Assembly: GCF_924101635.2 (NCBI RefSeq)
Contig: NZ_CAKMAA020000037.1
Span: 1-59,654 of the forward strand
DNA: 59,654 nt
Reading direction: 5' to 3'
Source of the DNA: Candidatus Nitrotoga sp. HW29
Lineage (GTDB): Bacteria > Pseudomonadota > Gammaproteobacteria > Burkholderiales > Gallionellaceae
Shown here: piece after piece, positions 22,859-31,830 of the stretch
How the letters are laid out: each line of letters opens with the position of its first letter
Position numbering within the stretch: position 1 is the stretch's first letter
Translations under genes and position numbers: made by a program
Notes under the pieces: generated by a model
Database searches by the model: none
What the model was told of the DNA's origin: nothing
What the model saw: the letters and a program-made list of their open reading frames with translations, nothing else

Positions 22859-23731
22859 TCAGCGGGATTTTTTCCAATCATCCGCCAATTCTTTCGCTTC
22901 AGTAATTTGGGATGCGCTCATGAGCGATTCTGCAATTTTGAGTCCATTTTTTGCACTTTCATCTCCCGCCTCACTGGCAAGACTGAACCATTTATGCGCT
23001 TCGACGTAGTCTTGTGTAACACCATGACCTTGTGCATACATGAGTCCCAAATTGTTTTGTGCAACCGGATGTCCCCTGTCCGCGGCCTTGGTCCACCAGG
23101 ACACAGCTTGCTTTTGATCCTGCTCTACGCCTTCTCCCGTATCGTACAAACCGCCCAGATTTAATTGGGCATCTGCACTTCCCTGCCCTGCAGCCATGCT
23201 GTATAAAAACACAGCCTGCTGGTAATCCTGGGTAACCCCTATGCCTTTTTCATACATAAAAGCCAGGTTATATTGGGCCACTTCATCTCCCTGCTCTGCA
23301 GCCTTGCGAAACCAATGAACTGCCTGTTCATCGTTTTGGGTAACGCCCTGGCCTTTTGCATACATGAATGCAAGATTATATTGTGCCTCCGAGTTTCCCT
23401 GCTCGGCGGCTTTAAGCAACCAAAATATCGCCTGCTGGTAATCCTGTGCAACCCCTTCACCTCTGGCATACATGAGTCCAAGGTTATTTTCTGCCAATGG
23501 CTCTCCCTGTTCTGCCGACTTGCGAAACCAAGACTCTGCCTTTTGAAACGCCTGAGCCACACCCAACCCTTTTGCGTAGATTAATCCCATATAATTTTGG
23601 GCTAGTGCATGTCCCTGCTCTGCAGCTTTCTTAAATGATTTTAGGGCTCTAGCATAGTCTTTGCTGGCTATAGATTTTTCACCTTCCTCAAAATCTTTAG
23701 TAACCGCTCCTGCGGGTGTTGATGGCTTCAT
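22859..23731 (-). CDS. Sel1-like repeat (SLR) protein
   Basis: The 290-residue protein is built almost entirely of Sel1 repeats of 36 residues, pattern AxxWFRKAAEQGxxxAQxNLGxMYAxGxGVxQDYQQA. Six full copies plus a partial one run from about residue 30 to 270. SLR proteins form alpha-solenoids that bind partner proteins, often in stress response or secretion. There is no signal peptide, so a cytoplasmic location is likely. The DNA repeats are similar enough to allow repeat-number change. Binding partner unknown; no functional neighbour is seen. Confidence 0.92.
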   Translation of the reverse strand: MKPSTPAGAVTKDFEEGEKSIASKDYARALKSFKKAAEQGHALAQNYMGLIYAKGLGVAQAFQKAESWFRKSAEQGEPLAENNLGLMYARGEGVAQDYQQAIFWLLKAAEQGNSEAQYNLAFMYAKGQGVTQNDEQAVHWFRKAAEQGDEVAQYNLAFMYEKGIGVTQDYQQAVFLYSMAAGQGSADAQLNLGGLYDTGEGVEQDQKQAVSWWTKAADRGHPVAQNNLGLMYAQGHGVTQDYVEAHKWFSLASEAGDESAKNGLKIAESLMSASQITEAKELADDWKKSR

Positions 23732-23964
23732 ACATTTCTCTCCGTTATTTTAATCATGGCTAGCGGCAAATCTAATTAACGCTATGGGAATAAGTTTATA
23801 AGTCAGAATCATTGATCACACAATGGCTGGCATCTTCGAATATTGTCATCAATTGCGCGCCAATGTCGAGAATATATTTTATTTTTTCTTCAGGCAGGAA
23901 GCTGCGGATTCAATCGCGCAACGAATTATGTTTCTGACTAAAGTGTAAGTAGCCATTAATGGTA

Positions 23965-24909
23965 TCAGCGCTTGCTTTGCGTCTCCGTTTGTTTTTTTTG
24001 CGGCACGCCAATATGTGAGCCACCTCGTTTACGTGCCAGTTCATTTTGTTTGTGCCGTTCAATCGCACGTTCACGTGTCTTTTGCGGTAGGGTATCAAAG
24101 CAATGTGGACAGGAAATACCCGCCTGATAACGGGATGAGACTTTTTCTTCCTGAGAAACGGGATGGCGGCAGGCAAAGCATTGATCATGCGTCCCTACTT
24201 TCAAACCCTGTCCAACAGAAATCCGCTGGTCGAATACAAAACATTCGCCCTCCCACATACTCTGTTCAGCGGGGATATTTTCCAGATACTTGAGGATGCC
24301 GCCCTGCAGATGGTAAACCTCTTTAAAACCTTGTTCGAGCATAAAAGAAGTCGCTTTCTCGCACCGAATTCCGCCGGTACAAAACATGGCAATTTTTTTA
24401 TGCTTTGCGGGATCAAGATTTTTGCTGATGTACGCAGGAAATTCGCGAAATGTCGTGGTGCGAGGGTCAATTGCACCCCGAAAAGTACCTATGTCATATT
24501 CATAGCCATTTCGGGTATCGATTAGCACTACATCCGGATCTGAAATTAGGGCATTCCAGTCTTTTGCGTCCACATAGGTTCCGACTTTTTCATTCGGATC
24601 CACGCCTGGTACGCCTAGCGTGACAATCTCTTTTTTCAGACGGACCTTCATCCTGTCAAAAGGCATTTCATCAGAATAGGATTCTTTATGTTCGATACCA
24701 GTTAATCGCGCATCCGCCCCGAGAAAACCGATCAACGCATCTATCCCTGCACGCGTGCCAGCAACCGTTCCGTTAATACCTTCCGTAGCCAACAAAATGG
24801 TTCCATTAAGCCCTTGCGCAATGCAAAAATCGAGCAGACCGTTTTGTAACTCACGGTAATCAGGCAGTTTGGCAAATTTATATAGCGCAGCAATAACAAT
24901 ATTAGCCAT
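23965..24909 (-). CDS. trhO: tRNA uridine hydroxylase TrhO (rhodanese family)
   Basis: The sequence [18 protein letters not shown], the segment [17 protein letters not shown], and a rhodanese domain with active-site loop [11 protein letters not shown] are diagnostic of TrhO/YceA. A C-terminal part has Cys pairs CFACRHP and CPHCF that probably bind zinc. TrhO hydroxylates U34 of several tRNAs as the first step of cmo5U/mo5U synthesis. ATG 24909 is preferred because homologues start there; the longer frame begins at 24936. Lone minus-strand gene. Confidence 0.92.
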   Translation of the reverse strand: MANIVIAALYKFAKLPDYRELQNGLLDFCIAQGLNGTILLATEGINGTVAGTRAGIDALIGFLGADARLTGIEHKESYSDEMPFDRMKVRLKKEIVTLGVPGVDPNEKVGTYVDAKDWNALISDPDVVLIDTRNGYEYDIGTFRGAIDPRTTTFREFPAYISKNLDPAKHKKIAMFCTGGIRCEKATSFMLEQGFKEVYHLQGGILKYLENIPAEQSMWEGECFVFDQRISVGQGLKVGTHDQCFACRHPVSQEEKVSSRYQAGISCPHCFDTLPQKTRERAIERHKQNELARKRGGSHIGVPQKKQTETQSKR

Positions 24910-25039
24910 GAAATGTTTAACTCTAGTAAGCATCACCCGGCAAAACTGGGGACTTAATTTGTGAGCCGCTTGGAGCGGCTTAACGGAGTCGCTTATGCGG
25001 CCCCTGCTCTTGTAGCCACCTTCCGGTAGCCGGTTGCCA

Positions 25040-25056
25040 CCCCGGCATAGCCGGGG
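25040..25056. terminator. GC-rich hairpin downstream of pstB
   Basis: CCCCGGC, loop ATA, GCCGGGG form a strong stem, followed on the plus strand by GATTTTC. On the minus strand (the direction of pstB) no U-run follows, so it is an imperfect terminator for that operon. It is similar in stem sequence to the hairpin at 10372. Confidence 0.45.
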
Positions 25057-25101
25057 GATTTTCTGGGTTAGGTTAAAAAATTATCTTGTATGCTTATAAC
25101 A

Positions 25102-25875
25102 TCACCCAAACCGTCCCGTAATGTAATCTTCCGTTTCCTTGCGCTTAGGATTAGTGAACACCGTTCGGGTATCGCCGAATTCAATCAGATCGCCCAGATA
25201 CATATAGGCGGTGTAGTCGGACACACGTGCTGCCTGCTGCATGTTGTGGGTGACGATGATAATAGTGAACTCTTCTTTCAACTCATCGATCAGCTTTTCA
25301 ATATGTGCGGTGGAAATCGGATCGAGCGCAGAGGTCGGCTCGTCGAGTAACAAGATTTGTGGTTTAACCGCAATGGCGCGCGCAATACACAAACGTTGTT
25401 GCTGACCACCGGAAAGTCCGGTACCGCTCTGTTTCAGTTTATCTTTCGCTTCCGTCCATAGCGCGGCTTTCCGCAGTGCCCATTCCACCCGTTCATCCAT
25501 ATCGTGGCGGCTCAGGTTCTCATAGAGTTTTGCACCGAAAGCAATATTGTCATAGATCGACATGGGGAACGGAGTCGGTTTCTGAAATACCATACCGATC
25601 TTGGCCCGAAGGGTGTTGAGATCCTGCTTTTTGTCGAGTATATTTTCTCCGTCCAGCAGAACTTCTCCCGTCGCTTTTTGCTTCGGATAGAGCTGGTACA
25701 TGCGGTTGAAGGTGCGCAGCATGGTGGATTTGCCGCAGCCCGAGGGTCCGATAAAGGCGGTGACCATTTTTTCCGGAATCGTCAGGTTGATGTCCTTGAG
25801 GGCGCGCTCCGCCCCGTAGTAAAAATTCAGGTCGCGTACAACCAGCTTTGGATTAACCGTTTTTTCAACACTCAT
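25102..25875 (-). CDS. pstB: Phosphate ABC transporter ATPase PstB
   Basis: The 257-residue ATPase has Walker [10 protein letters not shown], the PstB-specific [21 protein letters not shown], signature [14 protein letters not shown], Walker [13 protein letters not shown] and the switch His in [17 protein letters not shown]. It powers high-affinity phosphate import with PstA and PstC. It is the last gene of pstSCAB here; no phoU or phoBR follows, since trhO comes next. The gap after pstA is 12 bases. Confidence 0.98.
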   Translation of the reverse strand: MSVEKTVNPKLVVRDLNFYYGAERALKDINLTIPEKMVTAFIGPSGCGKSTMLRTFNRMYQLYPKQKATGEVLLDGENILDKKQDLNTLRAKIGMVFQKPTPFPMSIYDNIAFGAKLYENLSRHDMDERVEWALRKAALWTEAKDKLKQSGTGLSGGQQQRLCIARAIAVKPQILLLDEPTSALDPISTAHIEKLIDELKEEFTIIIVTHNMQQAARVSDYTAYMYLGDLIEFGDTRTVFTNPKRKETEDYITGRFG

Positions 25876-25887
25876 CTATCTGCATCC

Positions 25888-26733
25888 TTAATAAGTTGTC
25901 GACTTTTGGCGGAACAAGACTCGCGCCATGATATTGAGCGAGAGTACGCTGAATGTGATGAGCAGCGCGCCCGCCCAGGCGAGACTCTGCCAATCATGAT
26001 AGGGGCTCATGGCAAATTGGAAAATCACGACCGGCAGGTTGGCCATGGGTTCGTTCATATCGCTGTTCCAGAATTGGTTATTCAGCGAGGTGAATAATAA
26101 CGGTGCGGTTTCACCGCTAATACGCGCCACGGCCAGTAGTACTCCGGTAATGATGCCAGCTCGTGCCGCGCGCAGCGTCACCAGGTTAATCACCTTCCAT
26201 TGCGGTGCACCCAGCGCCGCCGCGGCTTCGCGCAGGGTATTCGGCACCAGGCGCAGCATGTTTTCGGTGGTGCGGATGACAATCGGGATGACGAGTATGG
26301 ATAAGGCCAATGCACCGGCCCAGCCGGAGAAGTGTCCAATCTTGATGACGTACATTTCATAGATGAACAGGCCAATCACGATAGAGGGAGCAGAGAGTAG
26401 GACGTCGTTAATAAAGCGGGTGGTCGGCGCCAACCAGCCGCGCTGGCCAAATTCCGCCAGATAGGTGCCCGCCAGGATGCCGATCGGTGTGCCGATCAGT
26501 GCAGCGAGGAAGGTCATCATCAGGCTGCCGGCAATGGCGTTGAGCAAGCCGCCCGTGCTGTTGGGAGGGGGGGTCATTTGGGTTAGGACGGCCGTCGATA
26601 GTTGCGGCAAACCGTTTGCCAGCAGCGTCCATAAAATCCAACCCAGCCAGATCAGGCCAAATAACATGGCCAGAGCCGAGATTCCCAGACACAGGGCATT
26701 AATCAGACGGCGGCGGGTGTAGAGGGTCAGCAT
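25888..26733 (-). CDS. pstA: Phosphate ABC transporter permease PstA
   Basis: The 281-residue protein has about six membrane helices and the binding-protein-dependent transport loop ([26 protein letters not shown]) that contacts PstB. The segment [33 protein letters not shown] is typical of PstA. It forms the channel with PstC in the inner membrane. It starts two bases after the pstC stop, so translation is probably coupled. Confidence 0.97.
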   Translation of the reverse strand: MLTLYTRRRLINALCLGISALAMLFGLIWLGWILWTLLANGLPQLSTAVLTQMTPPPNSTGGLLNAIAGSLMMTFLAALIGTPIGILAGTYLAEFGQRGWLAPTTRFINDVLLSAPSIVIGLFIYEMYVIKIGHFSGWAGALALSILVIPIVIRTTENMLRLVPNTLREAAAALGAPQWKVINLVTLRAARAGIITGVLLAVARISGETAPLLFTSLNNQFWNSDMNEPMANLPVVIFQFAMSPYHDWQSLAWAGALLITFSVLSLNIMARVLFRQKSTTY

Positions 26734-26735
26734 AG

Positions 26736-27671
26736 TCAGCTCGTGGATCCTTCGCGTTTCGTCAGCATGTACAACATATAACGTGCCAACGACAACACGA
26801 TGAAAGTGATTAAGAATAGGATGAGTCCGAGTTCGACCAGGGCCGAGGTGTATAGCTTACCCACTGCTTCATTAAATTCGTTGGCCAGCGCGGAGGAGAT
26901 GCTGTTGCCCGGCATTAGTAGTGAGGCACTGAGTTGATGGGCATTGCCGATGACAAAGGTGACCGCCATGGTTTCGCCCAACGCGCGTCCCAGACCGAGC
27001 ATGATGCCGCCAGCCACACCGATCTTGGTATAGGGCAATACCACATGCCACATGACTTCCCAGGTGGTCGCGCCCAAGCCATAGGCCGATTCCTTGAGTA
27101 GAGTGGGGACAACTTCGAATACATCGCGCATTACCGAGGCAATAAAAGGGATGACCATGATGGCCAGAATGATGCCGGCGGTGAGCACCCCGATACCCAT
27201 GGGAATACCCTGAAATAACGGCCCTAATATCGGCAGCGGCCCCAATTTTTCAATGAGCCACGGCTGGACATAGTCAGCGAATAGCGGGGCAAATACGAAT
27301 AAACCCCACATGCCGTAAATAATGCTGGGGATGCCGGCCAGCAGTTCGATGGCAATACCCAGCGGGCGGCGCAACCAGCGTGGCGATAGCTCAGTGAGAA
27401 AGAGCGCGATGCCAAAACTGACCGGAATGGCAATCAGCAGGGCAATGGCAGAGGTGACCAACGTGCCAACGATCGGCACGAGTGCACCAAATTCGTCCAT
27501 GACCGGATCCCATTCCGCGCTGGTTAAAAATTGGAAACCGAATGCCTTAATAGAGGGCAGGCTGCCGATTATCAGCGAAACAATGATAGCAATGAGCAAA
27601 ACGAGGACGGCAAATGCAGATAAGCAAGTGACATTGCGGAACAAAATGTCCAGCAAATTATGGCGCTTCAT
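26736..27671 (-). CDS. pstC: Phosphate ABC transporter permease PstC
   Basis: About 311 residues with six or more membrane helices. Recognisable are [41 protein letters not shown] and the EAA-type loop [26 protein letters not shown]. It pairs with PstA. ATG 27671 gives a normal start right before the first helix; ATG 27698 (nine codons more) is possible, and neither has a good ribosome site. A hairpin separates it from pstS. Confidence 0.96.
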   Translation of the reverse strand: MKRHNLLDILFRNVTCLSAFAVLVLLIAIIVSLIIGSLPSIKAFGFQFLTSAEWDPVMDEFGALVPIVGTLVTSAIALLIAIPVSFGIALFLTELSPRWLRRPLGIAIELLAGIPSIIYGMWGLFVFAPLFADYVQPWLIEKLGPLPILGPLFQGIPMGIGVLTAGIILAIMVIPFIASVMRDVFEVVPTLLKESAYGLGATTWEVMWHVVLPYTKIGVAGGIMLGLGRALGETMAVTFVIGNAHQLSASLLMPGNSISSALANEFNEAVGKLYTSALVELGLILFLITFIVLSLARYMLYMLTKREGSTS

Positions 27672-27720
27672 ATGTACTTCACGTAAAAACGTCGGCATTT
27701 TTTAAATAGAGACTCAAAAT

Positions 27721-27743
27721 TTGAGGGAGCTTGGCCCCCTCAA
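27721..27743 (-). other. Hairpin between pstS and pstC
   Basis: TTGAGGG and CCCTCAA, with GC-rich inner pairs, form a stem-loop 60-85 bases beyond the pstS stop, followed on the minus strand by ATTTTG. It is placed to end part of the transcripts or stabilise the pstS message so that the binding protein outnumbers the permease. Confidence 0.5.
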
Positions 27744-27804
27744 GTTTTATCCGGCAAAAATTATAGCTTGCAAACATGCGGGGCCAGCGTTTTTGAATAA
27801 ACGA

Positions 27805-28851
27805 TTACTTCCAGATCGCCGCACCCTTCTTATCTTTAACCTGTGTTTTCCAGGCGGTGCGCACCAGTTGCTGAACTTTTTCCGGCATGGGAACATAATC
27901 CAGAGCCTCGGCCATCTTGCCGCCATTAGCGTAAGCCCAATCAAAGAACTTTAAGACGTCTTTGGCTGCTTCAGGTTTATCTTGCGTCTTATGCATCAGA
28001 ATGAAAGTGGCGCCGGTGATGGGCCAACTTTCTTTGCCGGGTTCGTTAGTCAGCAACTCATAAAAACCTGGCACTTTTTCCCAGGCAGCGTTGGCCGCGG
28101 CTGCCTTGAATGAGGTGTCATCGGGTTTGACAAACTGACCGTCATGGTTCTTGAGTTGTGCGTAAGTCATTTTATTCTGCAGTGCGTAAGCATATTCCAC
28201 ATAACCGATGGAATTTTTTATACGCTGTACATAAGAGGCCACGCCTTCATTACCTTTGCCGCCCGTGCCCGCTTTCCAGGAGACGGCGGTGCCTTCGCCG
28301 ACTGCAGATTTCCATTCCGGACTCGTCTTGGATAGATAGTTGGTAAAGATGAAGGTGGTGCCGGAACCATCGGAGCGATGTACGACAGTGATGGTTTCAT
28401 TGGGTAGTTTAGTGCCCGCATTCAGCGCCATGAGCGCTGGGTCATTCCACTTGGTGATCTTACCGAGAAAAATATCGGCCAGCACCTTGCCGTCCAATTT
28501 AAGCTGCCCGGCTGCAACGCCGGTGACGTTGATGACAGGCACTACACCGCCCATAACTGCCGGGAATTGCATCAAGCCGTTCTTTTCCAGCTCTTCCGGT
28601 TTCAAAGGCATATCTGAGGCGCCAAAATCGACTGTCCGGGCGATAATTTGTTTGATACCTCCGCCGGAACCAATAGATTGATAGTTCAAACTGATACCGG
28701 TTTGAGTTTTATACGTATCGGCCCATTTGGCATAAATTGGATAGGGGAAAGTGGCACCCGCACCGGTGAGATTAACGGCCGAAGCATGGGTTGTTAACGA
28801 CCACGAGGCGACAAGGCCAAATATATAAAGAAAACGATTTAGTTTGGTCAT
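27805..28851 (-). CDS. pstS: Phosphate-binding protein PstS
   Basis: Signal peptide (MTKLNRFLYIFGLVASWSLTTHASA) followed by NLTGAGATFPYPIYAKWADTYKTQTG, the classical PstS start of the mature protein. Phosphate-binding segments are GATFPYP, SIGSGGGIKQI, FGASDMPL and HRSDGSGTTFIFTNYLS. The protein captures phosphate in the periplasm and hands it to PstCA. ATG 28851 lies five bases after GGAGAG; the upstream frame start (28899) is not needed. First gene of pstSCAB. Confidence 0.97.
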   Translation of the reverse strand: MTKLNRFLYIFGLVASWSLTTHASAVNLTGAGATFPYPIYAKWADTYKTQTGISLNYQSIGSGGGIKQIIARTVDFGASDMPLKPEELEKNGLMQFPAVMGGVVPVINVTGVAAGQLKLDGKVLADIFLGKITKWNDPALMALNAGTKLPNETITVVHRSDGSGTTFIFTNYLSKTSPEWKSAVGEGTAVSWKAGTGGKGNEGVASYVQRIKNSIGYVEYAYALQNKMTYAQLKNHDGQFVKPDDTSFKAAAANAAWEKVPGFYELLTNEPGKESWPITGATFILMHKTQDKPEAAKDVLKFFDWAYANGGKMAEALDYVPMPEKVQQLVRTAWKTQVKDKKGAAIWK

Positions 28852-28904
28852 ATTCTCTCCAAAAATTAAATTCACTACAGCGTAACTCACTATAGCCAAT
28901 TTCT

Positions 28905-28924
28905 ATTACATAATTATTACACAG
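28905..28924 (-). promoter_or_regulatory. Weak Pho-box-like sequence before pstS
   Basis: On the minus strand CTGTGTAATAATTATGTAAT lies about 55 bases before the pstS start. Only the CTGT half and the AT-rich spacer fit the PhoB consensus (two CTGTCAT repeats with 4-base spacing), so this is a tentative call. Confidence 0.25.
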
Positions 28925-29067
28925 ACCGGCAATCTGTATTATTGATCCAGCCTGGATATGTTTGAATTTATCTGCCAGACAAACCCTACAGTGACGGCAC
29001 CGCCACTTCAAACTTCACTTGGCCGTATCAATAGTTTGTCGTCGAACATTGGCCTGGATGCAAACTT

Positions 29068-29245
29068 CTAGCCAATGTTTACCATAGATATGGTAGTAAT
29101 CACGGACTGAGATTTCATCCTTTTTGTTGGAATGATTTTATCGCCGAATCTGCTTTTAACATATTTATTTGTCATGGTTAGACTCTCGTGCCCCAATTGC
29201 GACTGAGCCGCCCGCAATATGATGTTCACATTTTCAATAAAGCGT
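29068..29245 (-). pseudogene. C-terminal relic of a tyrosine recombinase/integrase
   Basis: The minus-strand frame reads ILRAAQSQLGHESLTMTNKYVKSRFGDKIIPTK and ends in a stop 20 codons later. The pattern LGH-x-S-L-x-M-T-x-K-Y is the end of the phage-integrase catalytic domain, with the catalytic His of LGHES and the nucleophile Tyr of NKYVK. An in-frame stop precedes it and the upstream Arg-containing part is missing, so it is a relic of an integrated element. The rest of the 680-base gap between pstS and the SDR gene holds no recognised gene. Confidence 0.55.
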
Positions 29246-29533
29246 CAGCCTTCTTTTCTCGGAAACTAAAATGAGCTACCGGAACACACAAAAGCCAGTA
29301 TTCGTACCAAAATCAAGCATTCATTCTAGGTGATGCCGAATTTGTTCAGGCACCGCAAGGCCTGCTGCAAACAAATAGGGAAATTCACAGAATTTCATCC
29401 AGCATCCAAAACCACACGCCGAACTCTACTGTGCGGTGAGTTATCCAACGTTCCCCTTACATTCACCAAAAAAACGTGCAACAACAAAAACGCTACACTA
29501 TGATGTGCGATTTTTTTGTGAACAAGGCGAGGA

Positions 29534-30661
29534 ATGAGCGAAAAGATCGTGATTACGGGTGGAACGGGGTTTGTTGGCACTCACTTGATTTTAGAATTAT
29601 TGGAACAAAGCGATGCGGAGCTGTTTTGCTTGGTGCGTGCAAAAAACACAAGCGCGGAGCAACGGCTACATCAGCAGCTTGCTCACGTCATTCAGGGTTC
29701 AGGCTATGCGCTTGAGCTGATCAATCAGGTCAAAAAACGTTGTCATGCGATAGCAGCAGATCTTCAGGGGGATATTACTTCACTAGCCACATCCATTCCG
29801 AGTGGCGTCTCGCAATTTTGGCACTGTGCGGCGTCCCTGAATTATGAGGAGCGTTTTGCCGCTGAAATTTATGACATCAATGTCGAAGGCACGCGCAAAG
29901 CGTTGGCTTTGGCGCGTGCACTGAATGTTGATTGTTTAAATTATGTCAGCACTGCTTATGTAGCAGGACGCAATACAGGCGTCATTTTAGAATCGACCAT
30001 GACCGAAGTACAAAGCAGTAATGTGTATGAAAGTAGCAAGGTGAAGGCAGAGCAACTGATTTACGCTCAACAGGATATGAAATACCGCATTTTCCGCCCC
30101 AGCATTGTTATTGGTCACAGCCATACCTATCAGGCAATTAATTTTAGCGGAATGTATGGTTTTTTACGCCGTTTAATTCAGTTCAAAGGAATGATGGCGC
30201 GTGTCCAGCGTGGCTATCTTGAACGTGAATCCATCCGCATGAATGTCGATCCCGATGTGCCGATAAATTTGGTTCCTGTGGATAAAGTGGCAAAGCAGGC
30301 TATTGCCATTGCGCGCTCTGATTCTAACGACACGATTTTCCATCTTACCAACCGGACTGTTCCTACTGTAGGCGAAGCGCTGAAAGTGCTATTTTCAATA
30401 GTCGGGCTTCCACCACCAAAAATTGTGCAGGACACTACACAATACGCTTGGATTGACGAAAAATTTAACGAAAAAATAGAATTTTATAAATCTTATCTGA
30501 CCGGTTACAAACAGTTTGACCGCAGTGCCAGCAATGCAGCCTTAGGAGAGCATTTCAACACCGCGCGGTATGCAGTAACCACTAATAATTTAAACGAATA
30601 TTGCGGCTGGTACTGTGCGCAGCTCACCAAAACGCGTAGCCAAGTACCCGTATCTCGTTAA
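29534..30661 (+). CDS. Extended SDR, thioester-reductase/NAD-binding-4 type
   Basis: The 375-residue protein has an NAD(P) Rossmann motif TGGTGFVGTH (7-16), DLQGDI, HCAASLNYEE, and the catalytic YESSK pair (SNVYESSKVKAEQL). The layout matches the NAD_binding_4 group, which includes fatty acyl-CoA reductases, thioester reductase domains and lipid epimerases. The exact substrate cannot be told. No carrier-protein or adenylation domain is present. It starts after a GCGAGGA ribosome site and ends 15 bases before a sulfotransferase gene, so the two very likely act together. Confidence 0.8.
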   Translation: MSEKIVITGGTGFVGTHLILELLEQSDAELFCLVRAKNTSAEQRLHQQLAHVIQGSGYALELINQVKKRCHAIAADLQGDITSLATSIPSGVSQFWHCAASLNYEERFAAEIYDINVEGTRKALALARALNVDCLNYVSTAYVAGRNTGVILESTMTEVQSSNVYESSKVKAEQLIYAQQDMKYRIFRPSIVIGHSHTYQAINFSGMYGFLRRLIQFKGMMARVQRGYLERESIRMNVDPDVPINLVPVDKVAKQAIAIARSDSNDTIFHLTNRTVPTVGEALKVLFSIVGLPPPKIVQDTTQYAWIDEKFNEKIEFYKSYLTGYKQFDRSASNAALGEHFNTARYAVTTNNLNEYCGWYCAQLTKTRSQVPVSR

Positions 30662-30675
30662 TATTAGGGGACACG

Positions 30676-31734
30676 ATGTCGAATGAAATTTTTGTAGTCG
30701 GAACGGGGCGCTGTGGTTCAACGCTTATTTCCAATATTCTCAACCATCATCCGGATGTACTAAGCCTGTCGGAATTTTTCACTTTTGTTACAGATTTAGG
30801 GACATTGATTCCGCAAGCATTTCCGGCCATGGAAATTGATGGTGCACAGTTTTGGCAAATTGTCAGCGGAGTCTACGCCAAGCAAAACATTATGCTGGTG
30901 CACGATATTGCGATGAAAGAGGTGCTTTATCCATTCAAAACGGACGTTCGTTTTAATGCCAGCACTGGCGTGCCCGCTATACTGCAAACTACGCTCCCGC
31001 ATCTGACGCCTGAGTACGATGCGTTATTTGATCAGATTCATGCGGTGATTGCAGCCCGCGGAATGGCTACTGCAGCAGCTCATTATCATGCGCTATTTGG
31101 CTGGCTTGCCGCACACTTCGGTAAAAGCATTTGGGTAGAACGCTCTGGTGGCTCCTTACGGGTGATCGAAAGGCTCTACCAACAATTTCCAAATGCAAAA
31201 TTTCTCCATATTGTGCGAGATGGTCGTGATTGTGCGTTATCAATGCAACGCCATAACGGATTCAAAATGGTATTGCTGATATTCCAGATCACCGAAATTT
31301 TAGGTATCGATCCTTACGAATCCGATGATCGTAGCTGGCAGGACGATTTGCCCGACGAGCTGATTTCCTTCTTGCCAGAATCTTTCTCTGGCAACGATTT
31401 TCTCGCTTATAACGTGCCACCCTCTCTTTATGGGCACTATTGGAGCGGCGAAATTATGGCCGGACTGGAGATATTGGATAAAATTCCAGCTGCGCAACAA
31501 CTCACGTTGCAGTATGAATCGATTCTAACCGACACCCGCAACACCATTAAGCACATGATTCAGTTCATCTCCCCTGATTCCAGTGCCAATGCAGCTTGGT
31601 GTGATGCAGTCATATCTTCAGTAAAACGGCCTACTGCCGTATGGAAAACGTTGGATACCCGCGAACAATCTCGCCTGAATGATGCCTGTGCACCCGGATT
31701 TGCCGCGCTGACAAAGCGAAGAATACAATGGTAA
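30676..31734 (+). CDS. PAPS-dependent sulfotransferase family protein
   Basis: The 352-residue protein has the 5'-phosphosulfate-binding loop VVGTGRCGSTLISNIL (7-22) and the 3'-phosphate-binding region KFLHIVRDGRDCALSM (about 175-190), the two signatures of sulfotransferases that use PAPS. Between them, WVERSGGSLRVIERLYQQFPNAKF is typical of bacterial Sulfotransfer_3 proteins. No membrane segment or signal peptide is seen. It directly follows the SDR gene (15-base gap) in one transcription unit; a sulfated lipid or polyketide-like product is a possible outcome, but the acceptor is unknown. Confidence 0.85.
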   Translation: MSNEIFVVGTGRCGSTLISNILNHHPDVLSLSEFFTFVTDLGTLIPQAFPAMEIDGAQFWQIVSGVYAKQNIMLVHDIAMKEVLYPFKTDVRFNASTGVPAILQTTLPHLTPEYDALFDQIHAVIAARGMATAAAHYHALFGWLAAHFGKSIWVERSGGSLRVIERLYQQFPNAKFLHIVRDGRDCALSMQRHNGFKMVLLIFQITEILGIDPYESDDRSWQDDLPDELISFLPESFSGNDFLAYNVPPSLYGHYWSGEIMAGLEILDKIPAAQQLTLQYESILTDTRNTIKHMIQFISPDSSANAAWCDAVISSVKRPTAVWKTLDTREQSRLNDACAPGFAALTKRRIQW

Positions 31735-31830
31735 AGAATTAAACTCGGGCAATTTATAAATAATGCAAACAAAAAACGGCTCTTCCAATCGCATGTCATT
31801 GAAGTAGGACTGAGATGTTTTTAAGGAAGA

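Noticed and set aside
22859-23731. CRISPR-like periodicity in the 108-bp repeating DNA
   Set aside because: The period is explained by coding Sel1 repeats of 36 residues; there are no short palindromic repeats with unique spacers.
28905-28924. A confident Pho box before pstS
   Set aside because: Only one half-site resembles CTGTCAT; listed as a weak candidate only.
29395-29580. Minus-strand 61-codon frame before the SDR gene
   Set aside because: It overlaps the ribosome site and start of the SDR gene, and its composition is not protein-like.
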